From assembly GCF_047675955.1 (NCBI RefSeq), contig NC_132912.1:22914500-22978499 (forward strand): a stretch of 64,000 nucleotides of DNA, in the 5' to 3' direction. This DNA is from Chlorocebus sabaeus (lineage: Eukaryota; Chordata; Mammalia; Primates; Cercopithecidae). Shown here in pieces: positions 1 to 12,839 of this stretch; the first letter of the stretch is position 1; every line of letters starts with the position of its first letter. The notes below the pieces were generated by a model that saw only the letters and a program-made list of their open reading frames with translations, was not told the DNA's origin and did no database searches. A program made the position numbers and the translations under genes.

Positions 1-779
1 AAGCCTCTAACCTACCACAAAAGTGGTATCATACCCATTTCAACAGTGTTTCTAACATATCTTATTTGTTCTGGCATATTCACGTAGTACTTTAAATATC
101 CTATTTCAAGAACTTTGTTTTGGTACCTCTTTGTAGGACAAATAATGTTTTTTTCCAAGCATTTCTCTTTAGGCAGTCCTAACTAGATTTATTACCTGCA
201 CATTACTAGAAATGTCCACAGAGTCATTAGTCGTTCTTTGATTTAAATATTTTCTAGAGTAGTAGCTTCCTCTGTGTCAACTCACATGTCATAAATGCAT
301 CTACTAATGGTACTATACAAAAGTGACATCTTTTCTATGACTTTGCCTTGCTGTTCTCAAACAAATTTTCACATAGGCTGTTAAGTTATATGATTCTGCA
401 ATTATGCATAGAACTTCGCTTTAGCTATGAAATTAAACTTAATATAATACTGGTGAATCTGATTTCACAAGAGAATTTTGTTTCTTATTTTGAACTTGGC
501 ACATGCTTTAAGAAGTTCAAAGCTTTTTCTCTTTGAGATATAAATTTTGTGGGGTGGAGCTGGCCTGATTTGCTAGGCACTATTGTTTCACTTAACTTTT
601 CCAAGACCAAAAAAATAAAAAAAATTAGCCTAATTAGGGTGAGGAGGAGAAAAATTAGTGAACATAAATGCCAAATCAAGATTATCTTCATTATTCTGCT
701 TGAAAGTGACTTAAGCCCCTAATCTCTTGGCTTTCTTGGTTGACCATTTCTGCAATGTTATTTTGAAATTCTTCTCTCT
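1..779. other. 5' flank with no recognised feature
   Basis: AT-rich sequence on the far upstream side of ARMC3. Only short shadow reading frames occur. I recognise no conserved exon, young repeat or RNA gene. Confidence 0.6.
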
Positions 780-1069
780 GGCCAAGTGCGGTGGCTCACG
801 CCTGTAATCCCAGCACTTTAGGAGACCAAGGCAGGAGGATCACGAGGTCTGGAGTTCGAGACCATCCTGGCCAACATGGTGAAACCCTGCCTCTACTAAA
901 AATACAAAAAATGAGCCAGGCATGGTGGCATGCACCTGTAGTCCCAGCTACTTGGGGGGCTGAGGCAGGAGAATCACTTGAACCCGGAGGCGGAGGTTGC
1001 AGTGAACCCAGATCGCGCCACTGCACTCCAGCTTGGCAACAGAATGAGACTCCGTTTTAAAAAAAAAAA
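780..1069 (+). mobile_element. Alu, full length, sense
   Basis: A complete dimeric Alu with the head GGCCAAGTGCGGTGGCTCAC, A- and B-box regions, a middle A-rich linker and an A tail ending near 1069. S/Y-like in sequence. Confidence 0.93.
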
Positions 1070-1348
1070 TTCATCTCTCAAGCTGAGCCTAGAAACTGTT
1101 CCTCCAGCCCTTGCAACCATACTACAAGTTTAATTCCCTGCTAGTTAGAATTGATTTTGTTTTCTGCAACAGAATTATATAATACTTGGAACCAGAGTGG
1201 TTTTTGACCTTAGAAGCTCAAAGACAGAAATCCAGGACTGGTCATTTGACCTGCTTGAATTTGAAAACAGTGAGAATCTGCTTAATTTAAGAGAATGCCT
1301 TTAAAAATTGGAAGTCATCTGTGGTTTTCTGGGAAGAAGTACCTATTA

Positions 1349-1553
1349 GACACTTTTTTTTTTAAGAGACAAGGTCTCACTCTGTCACCTAGGCTGGACT
1401 GCAGTGACATGATCGTAGCTCAGTGCAGCCTCCAACTCCTCAGCTCAAGTAATCCTCCCACCTCAGCTTCCCAAGTAGCTGGGACCACAGGCATGTGCCA
1501 CCACACCTGGCTAACTTTTTTGTAGTGATGGGGTCTCGTTTTGTTGCCCAGGA
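1349..1553 (-). mobile_element. Alu fragment, antisense
   Basis: A T-rich tail followed by AAGAGACAAGGTCTCACTCT and the reverse complement of the right arm and linker. It stops inside the left arm near 1553, so it is truncated. Diverged, AluJ-like. Confidence 0.85.
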
Positions 1554-2075
1554 CATATTGGACACAATTTTGAAAGACCCAGTGGCTACTGCCATAGCAC
1601 AATGTAGTAAACAAAAGAACTACAAGGGACATGGGATGGGCAGATTACTTCTGATTATACCTGTTAGTTCTGAGACAAAAAGGATAGGTTTAGAGTTTTA
1701 AATGCCTAGTAGAAGCCATGGCTACAGGACAAGAGAGTTCCTATGACTTCCACACACTGATTATCTTACCTCTCGTATCCAGAGTTTGGACCTGTGGATT
1801 TCTGGTTTATAATGTGTGCTGAATGTACTGCTTCACCAGGCTTCTGAAAAGGCTTAGAAGCAATGATTGACCTCGGAGCAATGAGCAACCTAGTGTCTAG
1901 ATTATGGTTTCTAAATGTCATTTTCCAGTATAATGAACCTAGGTTCTTTGGATTCCAGTTTGGGGACATAAAAGATGTAAGAAGAGCTGGAAACGTGTTT
2001 CATACTAAAGAACTGGGAAGCTATCAAAAGCTACTGGAGTCACATCAAAAGGACACTGGAAATTAAAGGGGCTCT
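1554..2075. other. Unassigned 5' flank
   Basis: I see no recognisable repeat or gene. The short frames on both strands here lack family features. Confidence 0.5.
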
Positions 2076-2378
2076 CAGGCTGGGTGAAGTTGTTCACACC
2101 TGTAATCTCAATACTTTGGGAGGCAGAGGCAGGAAAATTGCTTGAGGTCAGAAGTTTGAGACCAGCCTGGGGAACAGGGTGAGACCTTGTTTTCGCATTT
2201 TTTATTTTTTTTTAGTGTGCCTATAATCCTAGCTACTCAGGAGGCTGAGGTGGGAGGATCGCCTGAGCCCAAGAATTTGAGGTTGCAGTGAGCTATGATC
2301 ACACTACTACCTTGCAGCTTGGGTGACGGAGCCAGACCTTGTCTCTAAAACAAACAAATAAATAAACAAAAATTTTAA
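2076..2378 (+). mobile_element. Old Alu (AluJ-like), sense
   Basis: The head GGCTGGGTGAAGTTGTTCAC is diverged. The middle linker contains a T-rich patch, and the A tail carries AAACAAATAAATAAAC. The high divergence suits AluJ. Confidence 0.88.
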
Positions 2379-3110
2379 AAAAGGGCTCCCACTGACCAAT
2401 ATAGGACAATTTATCAAAAAGAATAGTGACTATGATTGATTTTAATATATCTGTTAGAAAAACATGTGCTCATATTGCTAATAAACAAAGAACCAAAACT
2501 CATTAATTACCTTTGGAGGTTCTGGGTAACAATGCATTACCCCAAAAAACTGGTAAAAATAAGGAAAGAATTGAACATTTATCCTGCCTTTCCTATATGA
2601 ACTATATTTCCTGTTAATCAGATAGTTGATAAGAAAAGATCTTAGAACTATAACTAATAAATTCAGAAGTAATGGAGGACATAGAAGATCACCATTCTGC
2701 AGACATCTAATGAAATAATGGACCCAGAAAATTATGCTCAATGGCTACTCAAGCTAATAGATAAAAAAGAAAACTGAGTGGAATTTTATAGTGGAAATAT
2801 CAGGCTAATAACACCTGAATCCACTCATTAAGTCATTAAAAGGGAGATATCCAGAAATTTTATGTTTTCTGACGTGACACAGTAGGAAATATATAGCATT
2901 GCCTGTGATGGGTTAATGTCAAAAATTGCACCTGAATGTATCACCCTCTGGATATAAACACCCATTTATAGAATAAAACAGCCTACAGACCACCATGTTA
3001 AATGGCATTATGGAAAACAATCAGGAAAAAAAGGACAAATAAGTTACCCGGTTTCTTTAATAAATAGATAGCAAGATTTAACAAAGAGCAGGGTGAAATT
3101 GCTGTATGTT
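2379..3110. other. Unassigned 5' flank
   Basis: AT-rich, no gene or clear repeat recognised. Confidence 0.5.
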
Positions 3111-3455
3111 TTTTAAAACAAAATTTTAAATTTAGAATAGTTTTAGAGTTACAGAAAAGTTGTAAATATAGTATGGAGAGTCTCCATATGTGCCTCACCC
3201 AGTTCCCATTGTTTGCATTTTATATTACTATGACACGTTTGCCACAACAAAGGAACCAACATTGCAACATGACTGTTAACTAAACTCCATAGTTTGTTCA
3301 GATTTTACTAGTTTCCCCCTAATGTCTTTTTTCTGCTTCTCAGAATGTTTCTTAATTTGGGTTTTTCTGATGTGTTTCCATGGTTAGACTGGGGTCATGG
3401 GTTTCGGAAGGAAGACTGCAGAGGTGAAGTGCTGTTCTCATCACATCTTTGTTGC

Positions 3456-3488
<33 letters not shown>

Positions 3489-4060
3489 TATTGAGACAGG
3501 GTCTTGATATGTCATCTAGGCTGGAGTCCAGTGGCACAATCACAGCTTACTGCAGCCTCAACCTTATAGGCTCAAGTGATCCTCCCACCTCAGACTCCCT
3601 AGTAGCAGGGACTACAGGTGCATACCACTGCTCTTGGCAAATTTTTTGTTTTTAGTAGAGATGGGGTCTCACTATGTTGCCCACACCAGTCTTAAAGTCC
3701 TGGACTCAAGTTATCCTCCCACCTTGACCTCCCAAAGTGCTGGGAGTACGGGCATGAGCCACCATGCCCAGTCACCATAACATCTTATCAAGCTACATTC
3801 TACAAACATGACTTATCATGGATAATGTTAACCTTGACTACCTGGATGAGGCATTGTTTGCCAGGTTCTGTACTCTAAAGTTACTGTCCCTCTCTCCTTT
3901 CCATAATCTACTCTTTGGAAGCAAGTCACAAAGAGCAGCTTACACTCAAGAGTGGGGATATAGGAAGAGTTAAGCTATACCTCTGAGGAGGATTATCTAA
4001 TAAAACATTTGGAAGTCTTCTGTAAGGCAGATTTGTTTCCTCATCCCCATTTCTTTATTC
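3111..4060. mobile_element. Ancient L1M 3'-UTR-like relic split by an Alu
   Basis: The text around 3130-3450 (for example GTTTTAGAGTTACAGAAAAG) and 3780-3900 matches my memory of an old mammalian L1 3'-end consensus. The two halves are separated by the antisense Alu at 3457-3775. The orientation and subfamily are not certain. Confidence 0.55.
3457..3775 (-). mobile_element. AluJ-like with (TTA)n tail, antisense
   Basis: The poly-T tail has become a (TTA)n microsatellite at about 3457-3488, followed by TTGAGACAGGGTCTTG and a full antisense dimer ending in GAGCCACCATGCCCAGTCAC. Confidence 0.9.
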
Positions 4061-4944
4061 AATTATTTATTTAAATCAATATGGACACATGGCTATTTAT
4101 TTAATACTTTGTGTTACAGTCCAGTATTATGCTATTTATTTGGGTGCTCAAATGCTGCCAGCTTTGACCTCTAAAATCTCCTTCAGGTTGACTCCTGTGT
4201 CCTTCTAATATATCCTCATCTTTTTGTTTTCTGAGCACTTCCTTACATTCTAGGAATACAAGATGCTCCAGGTTCATCTTGTATATATCATGCCCCAGAC
4301 TTAGAATAAACTATTTTTCTAAGGAGTCTGGTTTCCTTTGTTGGAGAATGGTATTAGAAACAAAGACCTGGGTGCTAGATGTACTTATTACTGGAATGTC
4401 ACTGCCTCTAGGTCCTCTTAGTAGACAGCGTTACGGAATATATGAATGTATACTGACCCATAGAAACACATTTATGATTATTTCTGTATCTATTCATCTG
4501 TGCATATGTTAGGCTAAAACATGAGTTTGCACCGATTCTGATCCAATTCTACATAGTTTGTTCTAGTCCTCTGCCTTGCTTATCTGTAACTTTTCTTTAC
4601 AATAGTAGGAAACATGGCTCCCACCACTTAGCATATATTTATTTACTTGCTCAACCCCAAAATAAATGCACAATCACTCCAGAATTATTAACCTTCATAA
4701 ACTCTATGAGAAACAACTTTTCCTGGTAGAATACACTATTTATTTACTGTTCCATTTGCTTTTAGTCTTAGAGTTTCCATTCAAAACATGGTTTCCCAAA
4801 GTTAATTAGATCAGTTCATTTTCCCTGCCTGCTTCAGTGAGGTTATGTCAGACATTTGTAACACAGTTAAGTTCTTTTATCACAGTTTGTTTTCCATCCT
4901 AGGCTCTTCCAATCCCCTGATTACTTTTTTTAATTTGCATGCAT
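4061..4944. other. Unassigned 5' flank
   Basis: AT-rich. A few phrases resemble old repeats but I cannot name any. No exon is evident. Confidence 0.4.
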
Positions 4945-5410
4945 TTAGGTTCACTTCTTATGCCGTAAAGTTCTATGGGTTTTGACAAAAGTATAGCCTC
5001 ATGTATCTACAACTACAAGATCATGTTAGTTCAATCACCCTAAAAATTCCCCATTTCCCTGTGCTTCCCCTAGTCAAATACTCTTCCTGCTATAAAACTC
5101 TAGCAACCACTAGTCTGTTTTCATCCCTACAACTTTGCCGTTTTAAAAATGTAGCATGAATGGAGTCATAGAATTTTGTAGCCTTTTTGGTTTGGCCTTT
5201 TTCACTCAGCAAAGTCAATTTATGATGCACCAATTTTATTATGTAAATTAATAGCTCATTACTTTTATTGAGGAATAGTATTCAATTGTAAGAATATACC
5301 AGTTTGATTATTCAATCCCCCTTGGCTGCTTCTAGTTTTTAGTGATTATAAATAAAGCTGTTATAAACTTTCATTTGCAAGTTGTTGTATGGATATATAA
5401 TTTTGAATCC
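4945..5410 (-). mobile_element. Old L1M 3' end, antisense
   Basis: The sequence reads as the reverse complement of an old L1 ORF2 end and 3' UTR, including the typical ATAGTATTCAATTG and CTTGGCTGCTTCTAGTTTTT phrases. A younger L1 was inserted at its right edge. Confidence 0.7.
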
Positions 5411-6218
5411 TTTTTTTATTATACTTTAAGTTCTAGGGTATATGTACACAACGTGCAAGTTTGTTATATAGGTATACATGTACCATGTTGGTTTGCTGCA
5501 TCCATCAACTCATCATTTACATTAAGTATTTCTCCTAATGCTATCCCCACTCCCAGCCCCTCAATCCCTGACAGGCCCCAGTGTGTGATGTTCCCCTCCC
5601 TGTGTCCAAGTGTTCTCACTGTTCAACTCCCACCTATGAGTGAGAATATGTGGTATTTGGTTTTCTGTTCTTGTGATAGTTTGCTGAGAATGATGGTTTC
5701 CAGCTTCAGCCATGTCCCTACAAAGGACATGAACTCATCCTTTTTTATGGCTGCATAGTATTCCATGGTGTGTATGTACCACATTTTCTTAATCCAGTCT
5801 ATCATTGATGGGCATTTGAGTTGGTTCCAAGTCTTTGTTGTTGTGAATAGTGCCACAATAAACATATGTGTGCATGTGTCTTTATAGTAGCATGATTTAT
5901 AATCCTTTGGGCATATACCCAGTAATGGGATCGCTGGGTCAAATGGTATTTCTAGTTCTAGATCCTTGAGGAATCACCACACTGTCTTCCACAATGGTTG
6001 AACTAATTTACACTCCCACCAACAGTGTAAAAGCGTTCCTATTTTTCCACATCCTCTCCAGCGTCTGTTGTTTCCTGACTTTTTAATGATCACCATTCTA
6101 ACTGGTGTAAGATGGTATCTCATTGTGTTTTTCATTTGCATTTCTCTGATGACCAGTGATGATGAACATTTTTTCATGTGTCTGTTGGCTGCATAAATGT
6201 CTTCTTTTGAGAAGTAAC
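5411..6218 (-). mobile_element. 5'-truncated L1PA-type element, antisense
   Basis: The poly-T and TATACTTTAAGTTCTAGGGT (3' end reversed) is followed by the reversed 3' UTR and the last part of ORF2, readable on the - strand as MKKCSSSLVIREMQ... up to about 6177. The element is about 0.8 kb. It is flanked by TGAATCC at 5404-5410 and 6219-6225, a probable 7-bp target duplication. It is older than the L1 at 34637 because ORF2 is degraded. Confidence 0.9.
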
Positions 6219-6225
6219 TGAATCC

Positions 6226-9070
6226 ATTTTCAAATTAGCAATATCACAAATGAAAGTGGGACATCACTATAGATAATACAGATATTAAAAGAATAAGTTG
6301 GGGAAATACTATGAAGAAATTCATACCAATAAATTTGACAACTTATGTACACTGAACAAATTTCTCTAATTACATACACTACCAAAGCTCACTGAAGAAG
6401 AAATAGATAACCTGAATAGCTGTGTACCTACTAAAAATAAAATTCATAATTAAAAACCTTTCCACAGAAAAAATAAGATAGCTTCACTGATATATTCCAC
6501 CAAATATTAAAGGGAGAAAACTTACCAATTCTACATAAACAATTCCAGAGAATTGAAGAAGAGGACATGCTTCCCAAATTATTTTCTGAGGCCAGCATTA
6601 TCATGAAACTATGATCAAAGACATTATGAGAAAAGAAAGCTACAGACCAAAGTCCCTCACGAGTATAGTTGCAAAGATCTTTAACTGAATATTACCAAAT
6701 CAAATCCAGTTTTGTGTAAAATGGTAATGCATAATATCCAAGTGGGACTTTACCCAGGAATGCAAGGTTGGTTCAACATTTGAAAATAATTCCATGTAAT
6801 ATCAGCATGTTAACAGACCAGAGAGGAAAAACCATGTAATTATTAAAGTAGATGTTAGCAAACACAGTTGACAGATTTCAACTTAATTCACACAGTAATT
6901 CACCAGCAAACAAGGATTGGAAGGAAATTTTCTTGACTTGATTAAGGGCACATTTTAAAATCTTATAGTTCATGGTGAATGCTGAATGCTTTCTCCCTAA
7001 GATCTGGCATGAGGCAAGATGTTCTTTTACACCACTTCTATTCAAAATTGTATTAAAGATTTTACCTTGAGCAACAGGGCAAGACAATTTTTTTTTCAAA
7101 AAGAAAGATAGCCAGATTGGAAGAAAAATGTCTTTAATGGTAGATAACATGATCATCTACACAAAAAATCCTAATGAATCTACAAAAAATTTTCCTAGAA
7201 TAAGTGAGCTTAACAAGATCACAGTAGACAAGACCAATATAAAAATAAAATGTATTTCTTATACTAGAAATAACCATTTCAAAATTGAAATTTAAAAAAT
7301 ACTCTTTACAATACCGTAAGAACTTACAAAAATACTCAGATGCAAGCTTTTAAAAATGTGTGAGAACTGCACATGAAGAAATAAATTTTAAAATACTCAA
7401 ATAAATAAGGAGCTATACTATGTTAATAATTTGGAAAACTCAATATTATTAAGATGTCAATTCTTCCTGAATTTATCTATAGATTAAATGTAATTCTTAT
7501 CAAAATTCCAGCAGATTTTCTGATGAAAATTAACAAGCTAATTTTAAAACATGTAGGAAAATGCAAAGGACATACAATGGCCAAAACAATTTGAAAAATA
7601 ACAAATTTGTTCTTTTTGATAACTCCTGTTATTTGATTTAAAGGCTTTCTGTAAGCTACAATAAGCAAAAGGTGGTGATGTTAGTGTGAGGGCAGATATA
7701 TTGATCAAGGAAGCAGAATAGAGTCCAGTAATAGATCTACTTACAAAGGGTACATTTATTCTTGACAAAGATGCCAAAGTAATTCAATACATACAGAACA
7801 GTGTTTTCTTCAAGTGGTACTAGAACATTTGGACATTCATATGCAAAATTGTGATTCTCAAACCATCTCATACCATATACAGCAACTAATGTGACATGGA
7901 TCATAGACCCAAATGTAAGAATCAAAACTGGAAGACTTCTAAAACAAAACATAAAAGGAAGTCTATTTTTTTCCCTTTGGACTCAGCAAAGATTTCTTAG
8001 GTAAGGCAAAAGCAAAATGAAATAAAACAAAACAAGACTAACCTTTGAAACAATGAATGAATTGAACTTTATCAAAACTGAAAGCATCTGGTGTACAAAA
8101 GACATTTTTTAAGAAACAAAAAGATAAGCCACATACTGTCAGAAAATATGTCCAAAATGGAGATATGACAGATGACCTGTATCCAGGATACACAGGAACT
8201 CTTACAATTCAAGAATACAAACAACCCAATTAAAAGTAGGAAAAATATTTGAACAGGTACTTCACAAAAGAAGGTACAGAAATGGCTAACAATCACATAG
8301 AATGGGATCATCATCGCTAGTCATGAAGGAAATGCAAATTAAACCCAGAGGGAGATACCATTACACTCCCACTAAAATGGCTAAAATTAAAAGGACTGAC
8401 AACATCAAGTGCTGTAGAGCATATGAAGCAATGGCCTCTCTCATTTTTGCTGGTGGAAATGCAAATACAGTATAATTCCTTTGGAAAGCAATTTGGCAGG
8501 TTGGTATAACATTATGCATACACATGGCATGAGACCCAGAAATTCCACTCCTGGGTATTTTTCCAAAAAGGAGAAACATGTTCACACAAAACTTTGTATA
8601 TTTAACCAGAATTATTTATAACAGGCCTAAACTGGAAAGTACCAGAATGTCCATCAATCAGCAGATGGATATTGTACATCTATGCAGTGCAATACCACTC
8701 AGCCATAAAGTGAGACAAGCTATGGATAAATGCAACACCATGGACAAATCTCCTAAACTGTGCTAAATTAAAGAAGCCAGACACAAAAGGCAGTAGATTG
8801 CATGGTTCTGTTTATAAGACATTCTGGAAAAGTAAAAATGATAGGGAGAGAAAACAGAGCAGTTGTTCCTAGGGAAGTTGGTTAGAGGGAGAGATTTGAC
8901 TTCAAAGAGGCATAAGGGAAATTTGGGATGATGGAGATGGTCTCTGAAACTTCCCTGGGGTGATGGTTACACAACTGCAAACCCTTGTCCAAACCCATCC
9001 AACTGTATATGTTAAAATAAATATGATCCCCTGCCCAAATTTGACAAAGACTAACTCTAAAAAACAAGAA
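6226..9070 (+). mobile_element. Ancient L1M ORF2 and 3' UTR, sense
   Basis: Decayed L1 ORF2 sequence runs in order from the region after the endonuclease domain (about 6240) through the reverse-transcriptase region (CAGGAATGCAAGGTTGGTTC near 6757) to the C-terminal part and a 3' UTR near 8770-9060. No frame stays open for long, so it is inert. Confidence 0.85.
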
Positions 9071-9179
9071 TTAAAGCAGTAGTTTTAATTATTTAATAAA
9101 AACACACCACAACTTGTTATAACACTGTAATTTCAGGATGGGCTGGTATAATGTATTGGTGCAGAACATAGCTATAAAA

Positions 9180-9300
9180 GTCAAACTGACTTTAGTTCAA
9201 GTCCTGTCTTTACCATTTACTAGTAGAGTGACCTTCTGCTAATCACCCTGTACTTCATTCAGACCTCGCAGGATTATGGTGTGAATTTAATGGTGCGCTT
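9180..9300 (+). repeat. Probable MIR fragment
   Basis: TTCAAGTCCTGTCTTTACCA followed by TTTACTAGTAGAGTGACCTT resembles the MIR core, with much divergence. Confidence 0.5.
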
Positions 9301-9389
9301 TAACCACTTCATAATTGCCTGTCTCATAGTATTAAAAAAACTTTAGTTACTTGAAAAACATTTAGAAACAGCCAAGGTGGGGAGACATA

Positions 9390-12100
9390 CATGTAAACAA
9401 ATAAATTACAATATCTTGTGAAAACAACAGAGCAAGTGTAAGGTACAGCTATAGCAACAAATGAGAAATGCTTCACTCTGTCTGAAAAAGCTAATAAAGA
9501 CTTTTTGGAGGAAATGATGACTGAGTTAAAATTTGAAAGATGAATAAGTGGTTTTCAGGGTGATTAGGGGAGTGAAGGGCACAAAATGTCATGGTGTACT
9601 TGGAGAATGCTGAGCAGTTTGCTATATTTTTGAACAATGACAGAAGCTATTGTAGTAGGAGGCAGTCAGAACAAGAAAAGATCTTGAGTGTCAATTTAAG
9701 AATCTTGTTGCATTTCATCATTTGTGTGTTAGAGCTATTGGAGCCAGCAAGGACACAGACAAATTAAATTTGCATCTTAGAATGATTACTTTGATTGCCT
9801 TGGAGAAGATGAATTGAAGCTAGGATGAGTCTAGAGGATAGAAGACCTGCCAGAAGGCTTGTTAGATGAATTCAGGTAAAGGACAGTGACTTTCTGTACT
9901 TGGGCAATGGGAATGGAAAGGTAAGAATAAATTCAAAAAACTTTTAGGGGAATCGAATAATTAACTGTATGAAAAGGGGAATAAGTCTAGGATGCCTGTC
10001 AGACTTGGTGGTCTCTTTGGGTAGATCATCTGTTGGTACCCCTAGATAAATGGAAGAACATGTCTATACTGGGAAAATGATAAGTTTAGGTAGGTAGTGT
10101 TGACGATTGAAGTGCCTGTGGGTATCCAGGTGGAACTGTGTAGCAAGCAGAAGGATATATGGGTCTAGAGTTCAGTATCAGAGTCTGATGGGGAGCTACA
10201 TATGTGCAATAGTTGAAGTCACAAATATAAATAAGATCACCTAGAAAAGCACATAGTGTGAAAAGAGAGCAAGGGACAGATCCCTCAGAAATTTCAACAT
10301 TTAAGATACTGTAAAAAAAAACCACAACTGGGCATATGTGCCTGTAAACCCAGCTACTCAGGAGGCTGAGTCAGGAGGATTCCTTGAGGCCAGGAATTCA
10401 AGACAAGCCTGGGCAGCATAGAGAGACCCTGTTGTATAGAAAAGATCTTAAATGATGGTCATAAAAGAAAGTAGAAGGAAGATCAAGAACAAGTAGTATC
10501 AAGGAAACTAAGAAAAGGGTTTCAAGAATGAGGTGTCATTGAGTGTTATATACAGCAGCAATGTTAAGCAACATGAGGACTAAGAAGCATCCAATGGATA
10601 TGGATAGTTTTAGTGCTGGGACAAAAATAGGTCACTATAGTCTGAAGAGTGAATAGGAAGTTAAAAATGTGTAAGTATCTAATGCTGTCTACTTTTTTTT
10701 GAAAAGTCATGACCAAGAAGAGAAAGAGAACAATAGAATAATGGTTAGAAGGAACAACAAGATCAAAGGGATTTTATTTGTTTTTGCATTTTAGATGAGG
10801 CATGGGAGAGGCTTCCACATAATTATATACTGACAGAAAAAAACATGGAAGACAGAGAGCAGCTGGAAGATACAGGTGTATATTTTTCAAAGTCCAATCA
10901 TATAACACTTGATGACGCTTATATTCTTGAAACTCCCTCTTTGGTTTCCTTGATACTCCTTGGTCTTAATCCTTTTCCTACTTCCATGACCATTACTTAA
11001 GATCTTTTCTATACAGAAATCACACCGGGCATTTGACCATGGAAAACTGAAAAGAAATAATTGTTATAAAGCTGTTTATCAGGCAATTTAAAGGACGAGA
11101 AGAGAACATAAGATACATAAAAGTAGCAATTATAAGAAGCATCTATCATTCTTAGGACTGGGAGACCAACAGGGGTCAGTAGGAGATGGAATTTGCAAAG
11201 TCAAAGAGGAGAGGGAGAGACTCTTTGCTAAAAGCAATCAAAAAGTATTTTATGAAGATGGCATTTGAGCTGGGCTTAATTAGCGGAAATGAAAGAATAT
11301 TCCAGGTGTTGCACATGACCTGGAAAATAGAAGCTACTTTATAAGCATTTGTTGAAAAATGAAGTGATGAACAGATAAGCAAAAAAATCTAGAGAAAAGT
11401 GTGGAAAATTTTGGTAACAGTAAGTTTGGCTGGAGCTTGGGTGGTGGAGAGCGGTTGAAAATGAGGTTGCACAGATGGAACAGAGATGGAGCAGACAGTC
11501 TTGAATTCCAGGCCAATGTGTTGAAAATTTATCTTAGGATGCCGCTGACATTTGATTAGGGAAGTGACAAGACTGAGACGATGATTTCTGGAAGGCCAAT
11601 TTGCCTGTGATATTTAGAAAGAACTGTAAGGAGAGAGGAACTCAAGTCATCAGCCAGAAGGCCAAAAAATGACGAGCTGGATTGAAGTGACAGTAAGGAT
11701 ATGAAAAAGAGAACAAGCAGGAAACAAAATGTAAGCCGCCAAGAAGTGGCTGAAGTGATGACTGTGGTTGGGGGGCATAGGAGGACGAAGGGAAATTGAA
11801 GCTCCCTCTGAGTCAAGGCGATTGGAAGAATGGCAAGAAGAGGAAAGAAAGAGGAAGAGAATGGGCTCTGAAGGGCCATGAGAAGTTCTGTGGGAACGGA
11901 TTGGACATCCTAGTGCAGGGAAACGTGGCAGTGCAGGTCTACAGCTTAACGGAGCCTGGGCGGGAGGTGGCTGATGTGGGTTTCATCTGCACAAAGATTC
12001 TGGCTGACGCCTGTATTTGGAAGAATGCAATAGTGTTTGCGCATTTGAACCTACAGCCAGTCCTCAGGCCAGAAGCTGAGGCTGAACTGCCTCCTGATTT
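9390..12100. other. Upstream flank with L2-like ancient repeats
   Basis: GA-rich text such as the stretches near 9500-9990 and 11170-11880 resembles an ancient mammalian LINE-2-type body, but I cannot set limits. A half Alu lies at 10327-10441. No gene is supported. The longest frame (11796-12134, 112 codons) has no family features and ends inside the promoter. Confidence 0.45.
10327..10441 (+). mobile_element. Alu half element, sense
   Basis: A single-arm fragment: CCCAGCTACTCAGGAGGCTG, then GACAAGCCTGGGCAGCATAG and AGAGACCCTG. It resembles a free Alu monomer or a truncated AluJ. Confidence 0.75.
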
Positions 12101-12262
12101 ACAGCTTCCACCCCCAGTTTCCATTCTCCCCTAAAGCACTGGATTCAGTTCATCGCGGACGCACTTGGCTCCTCCCACACTGACTGCTGCCCTCGGCGAG
12201 ACAACCGGTGCCCTCGCAGCCCCGTGCGTTTCCAGGGCTCAGGCGCGCAGGCGCGGCGCGGC

Positions 12263-12275
12263 GTCGCCTAGCAAC
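12263..12275 (+). promoter_or_regulatory. Candidate X-box (RFX-factor binding site)
   Basis: GTCGCC-T-AGCAAC is an imperfect inverted repeat that fits the RFX X-box pattern GYNRCC, a 0-3 nt spacer, then RGYNAC. It sits in the CpG promoter, roughly 85 bp before the end of exon 1. RFX2/RFX3 sites of this kind are common near the start sites of ciliary and sperm-flagellum genes, which suits ARMC3. Binding is inferred. Confidence 0.7.
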
Positions 12276-12284
12276 GAGGCACAA

Positions 12285-12358
12285 CAAGGGACTGGGGGTT
12301 CGCGCCCGGGGCGTCTGCTGGGTTTGTGGAGCAGCTACTCGGCGGGATCTCCCGGCAG
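12285..12358 (+). other. ARMC3: ARMC3 exon 1, non-coding (5' boundary uncertain)
   Basis: The 3' end is set by the strong donor CAG|GTAAAG at 12358/12359. The left edge given here is only a guess placed just after the X-box; the real start could be anywhere in the CpG block. No ATG in this stretch opens a frame that joins the ARMC3 coding frame in exon 2, so the exon is treated as 5' UTR. Confidence 0.6.
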
Positions 12359-12839
12359 GTAAAGTTAGCCCTTCAGGGTAGGGAGGCCCAAGGCCTCCTA
12401 CCTGGGAAAGGAGAAGATGCCACGTGGGCGCAGACTGCTGGGGTCAGTGAGGCAACACCTTGCTGGGCGTTGTTGGTTCCTGCCCGTGCCCGCAGGGTTA
12501 GACGGGGCTTGGGGTGGGTTTCGTAAGCATCCCGCCACCTCCCATTCAACAGGTGACAAAACTGAGGCCCAAGAGGGGATCTGAGGTGAGATCAAGTCAG
12601 ATTCCGTTACTTGACCGTGAGCAACTCAGAAGTAGCCTCGATTTCTCGAGCCCTACTCCTCCTTAAATCTTCTCAAAGCAGAACTCATTAGAAAATATTT
12701 AAAATCATAGGCTGAACGTTCACGAGGAACAAATACAAAGGACCAATCAACTCGTGAAAAAAAATGGCTCCAGTAGTCAAGAAGATGCATTTTTAGAGAA
12801 GAATTGTTTGCATATCCAATGCCCTGAAGTTTTCACACA

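Larger units (their letters stand above)
12140..12358 (+). promoter_or_regulatory. ARMC3: CpG-rich promoter region of ARMC3
   Basis: A short GC- and CpG-dense block stands out in otherwise AT-rich DNA, with many CG dinucleotides between about 12150 and 12350. No TATA box is visible, as is usual for CpG promoters with dispersed start sites. It lies directly before a strong 5' splice site (CAG|GTAAAG at 12358/12359) and 3.7 kb before the exon that carries the ARMC3 start codon. I infer that it is the promoter plus non-coding exon 1. The transcription start site cannot be fixed from sequence alone. Confidence 0.8.

Noticed and set aside
791..1060. Frames with Alu-type peptides (for example CNPSTLG, GVSHHA), here and at many other places
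   Set aside because: They are translations of Alu elements, which gives the same peptides in each copy; not genes.
3457..3488. Regular TTA units considered as a CRISPR-like or structured array
   Set aside because: Simple microsatellite derived from an Alu tail; no spacers.
11796..12134. 112-codon + strand frame just upstream of the promoter
   Set aside because: No domain, no splice context and no match to ARMC3; composition looks like chance in GC-richer DNA.
12165..12362. 65-codon frame across exon 1
   Set aside because: It runs through the strong donor at 12359 and is not in frame with exon 2, so at most it is an upstream ORF of an unspliced transcript.
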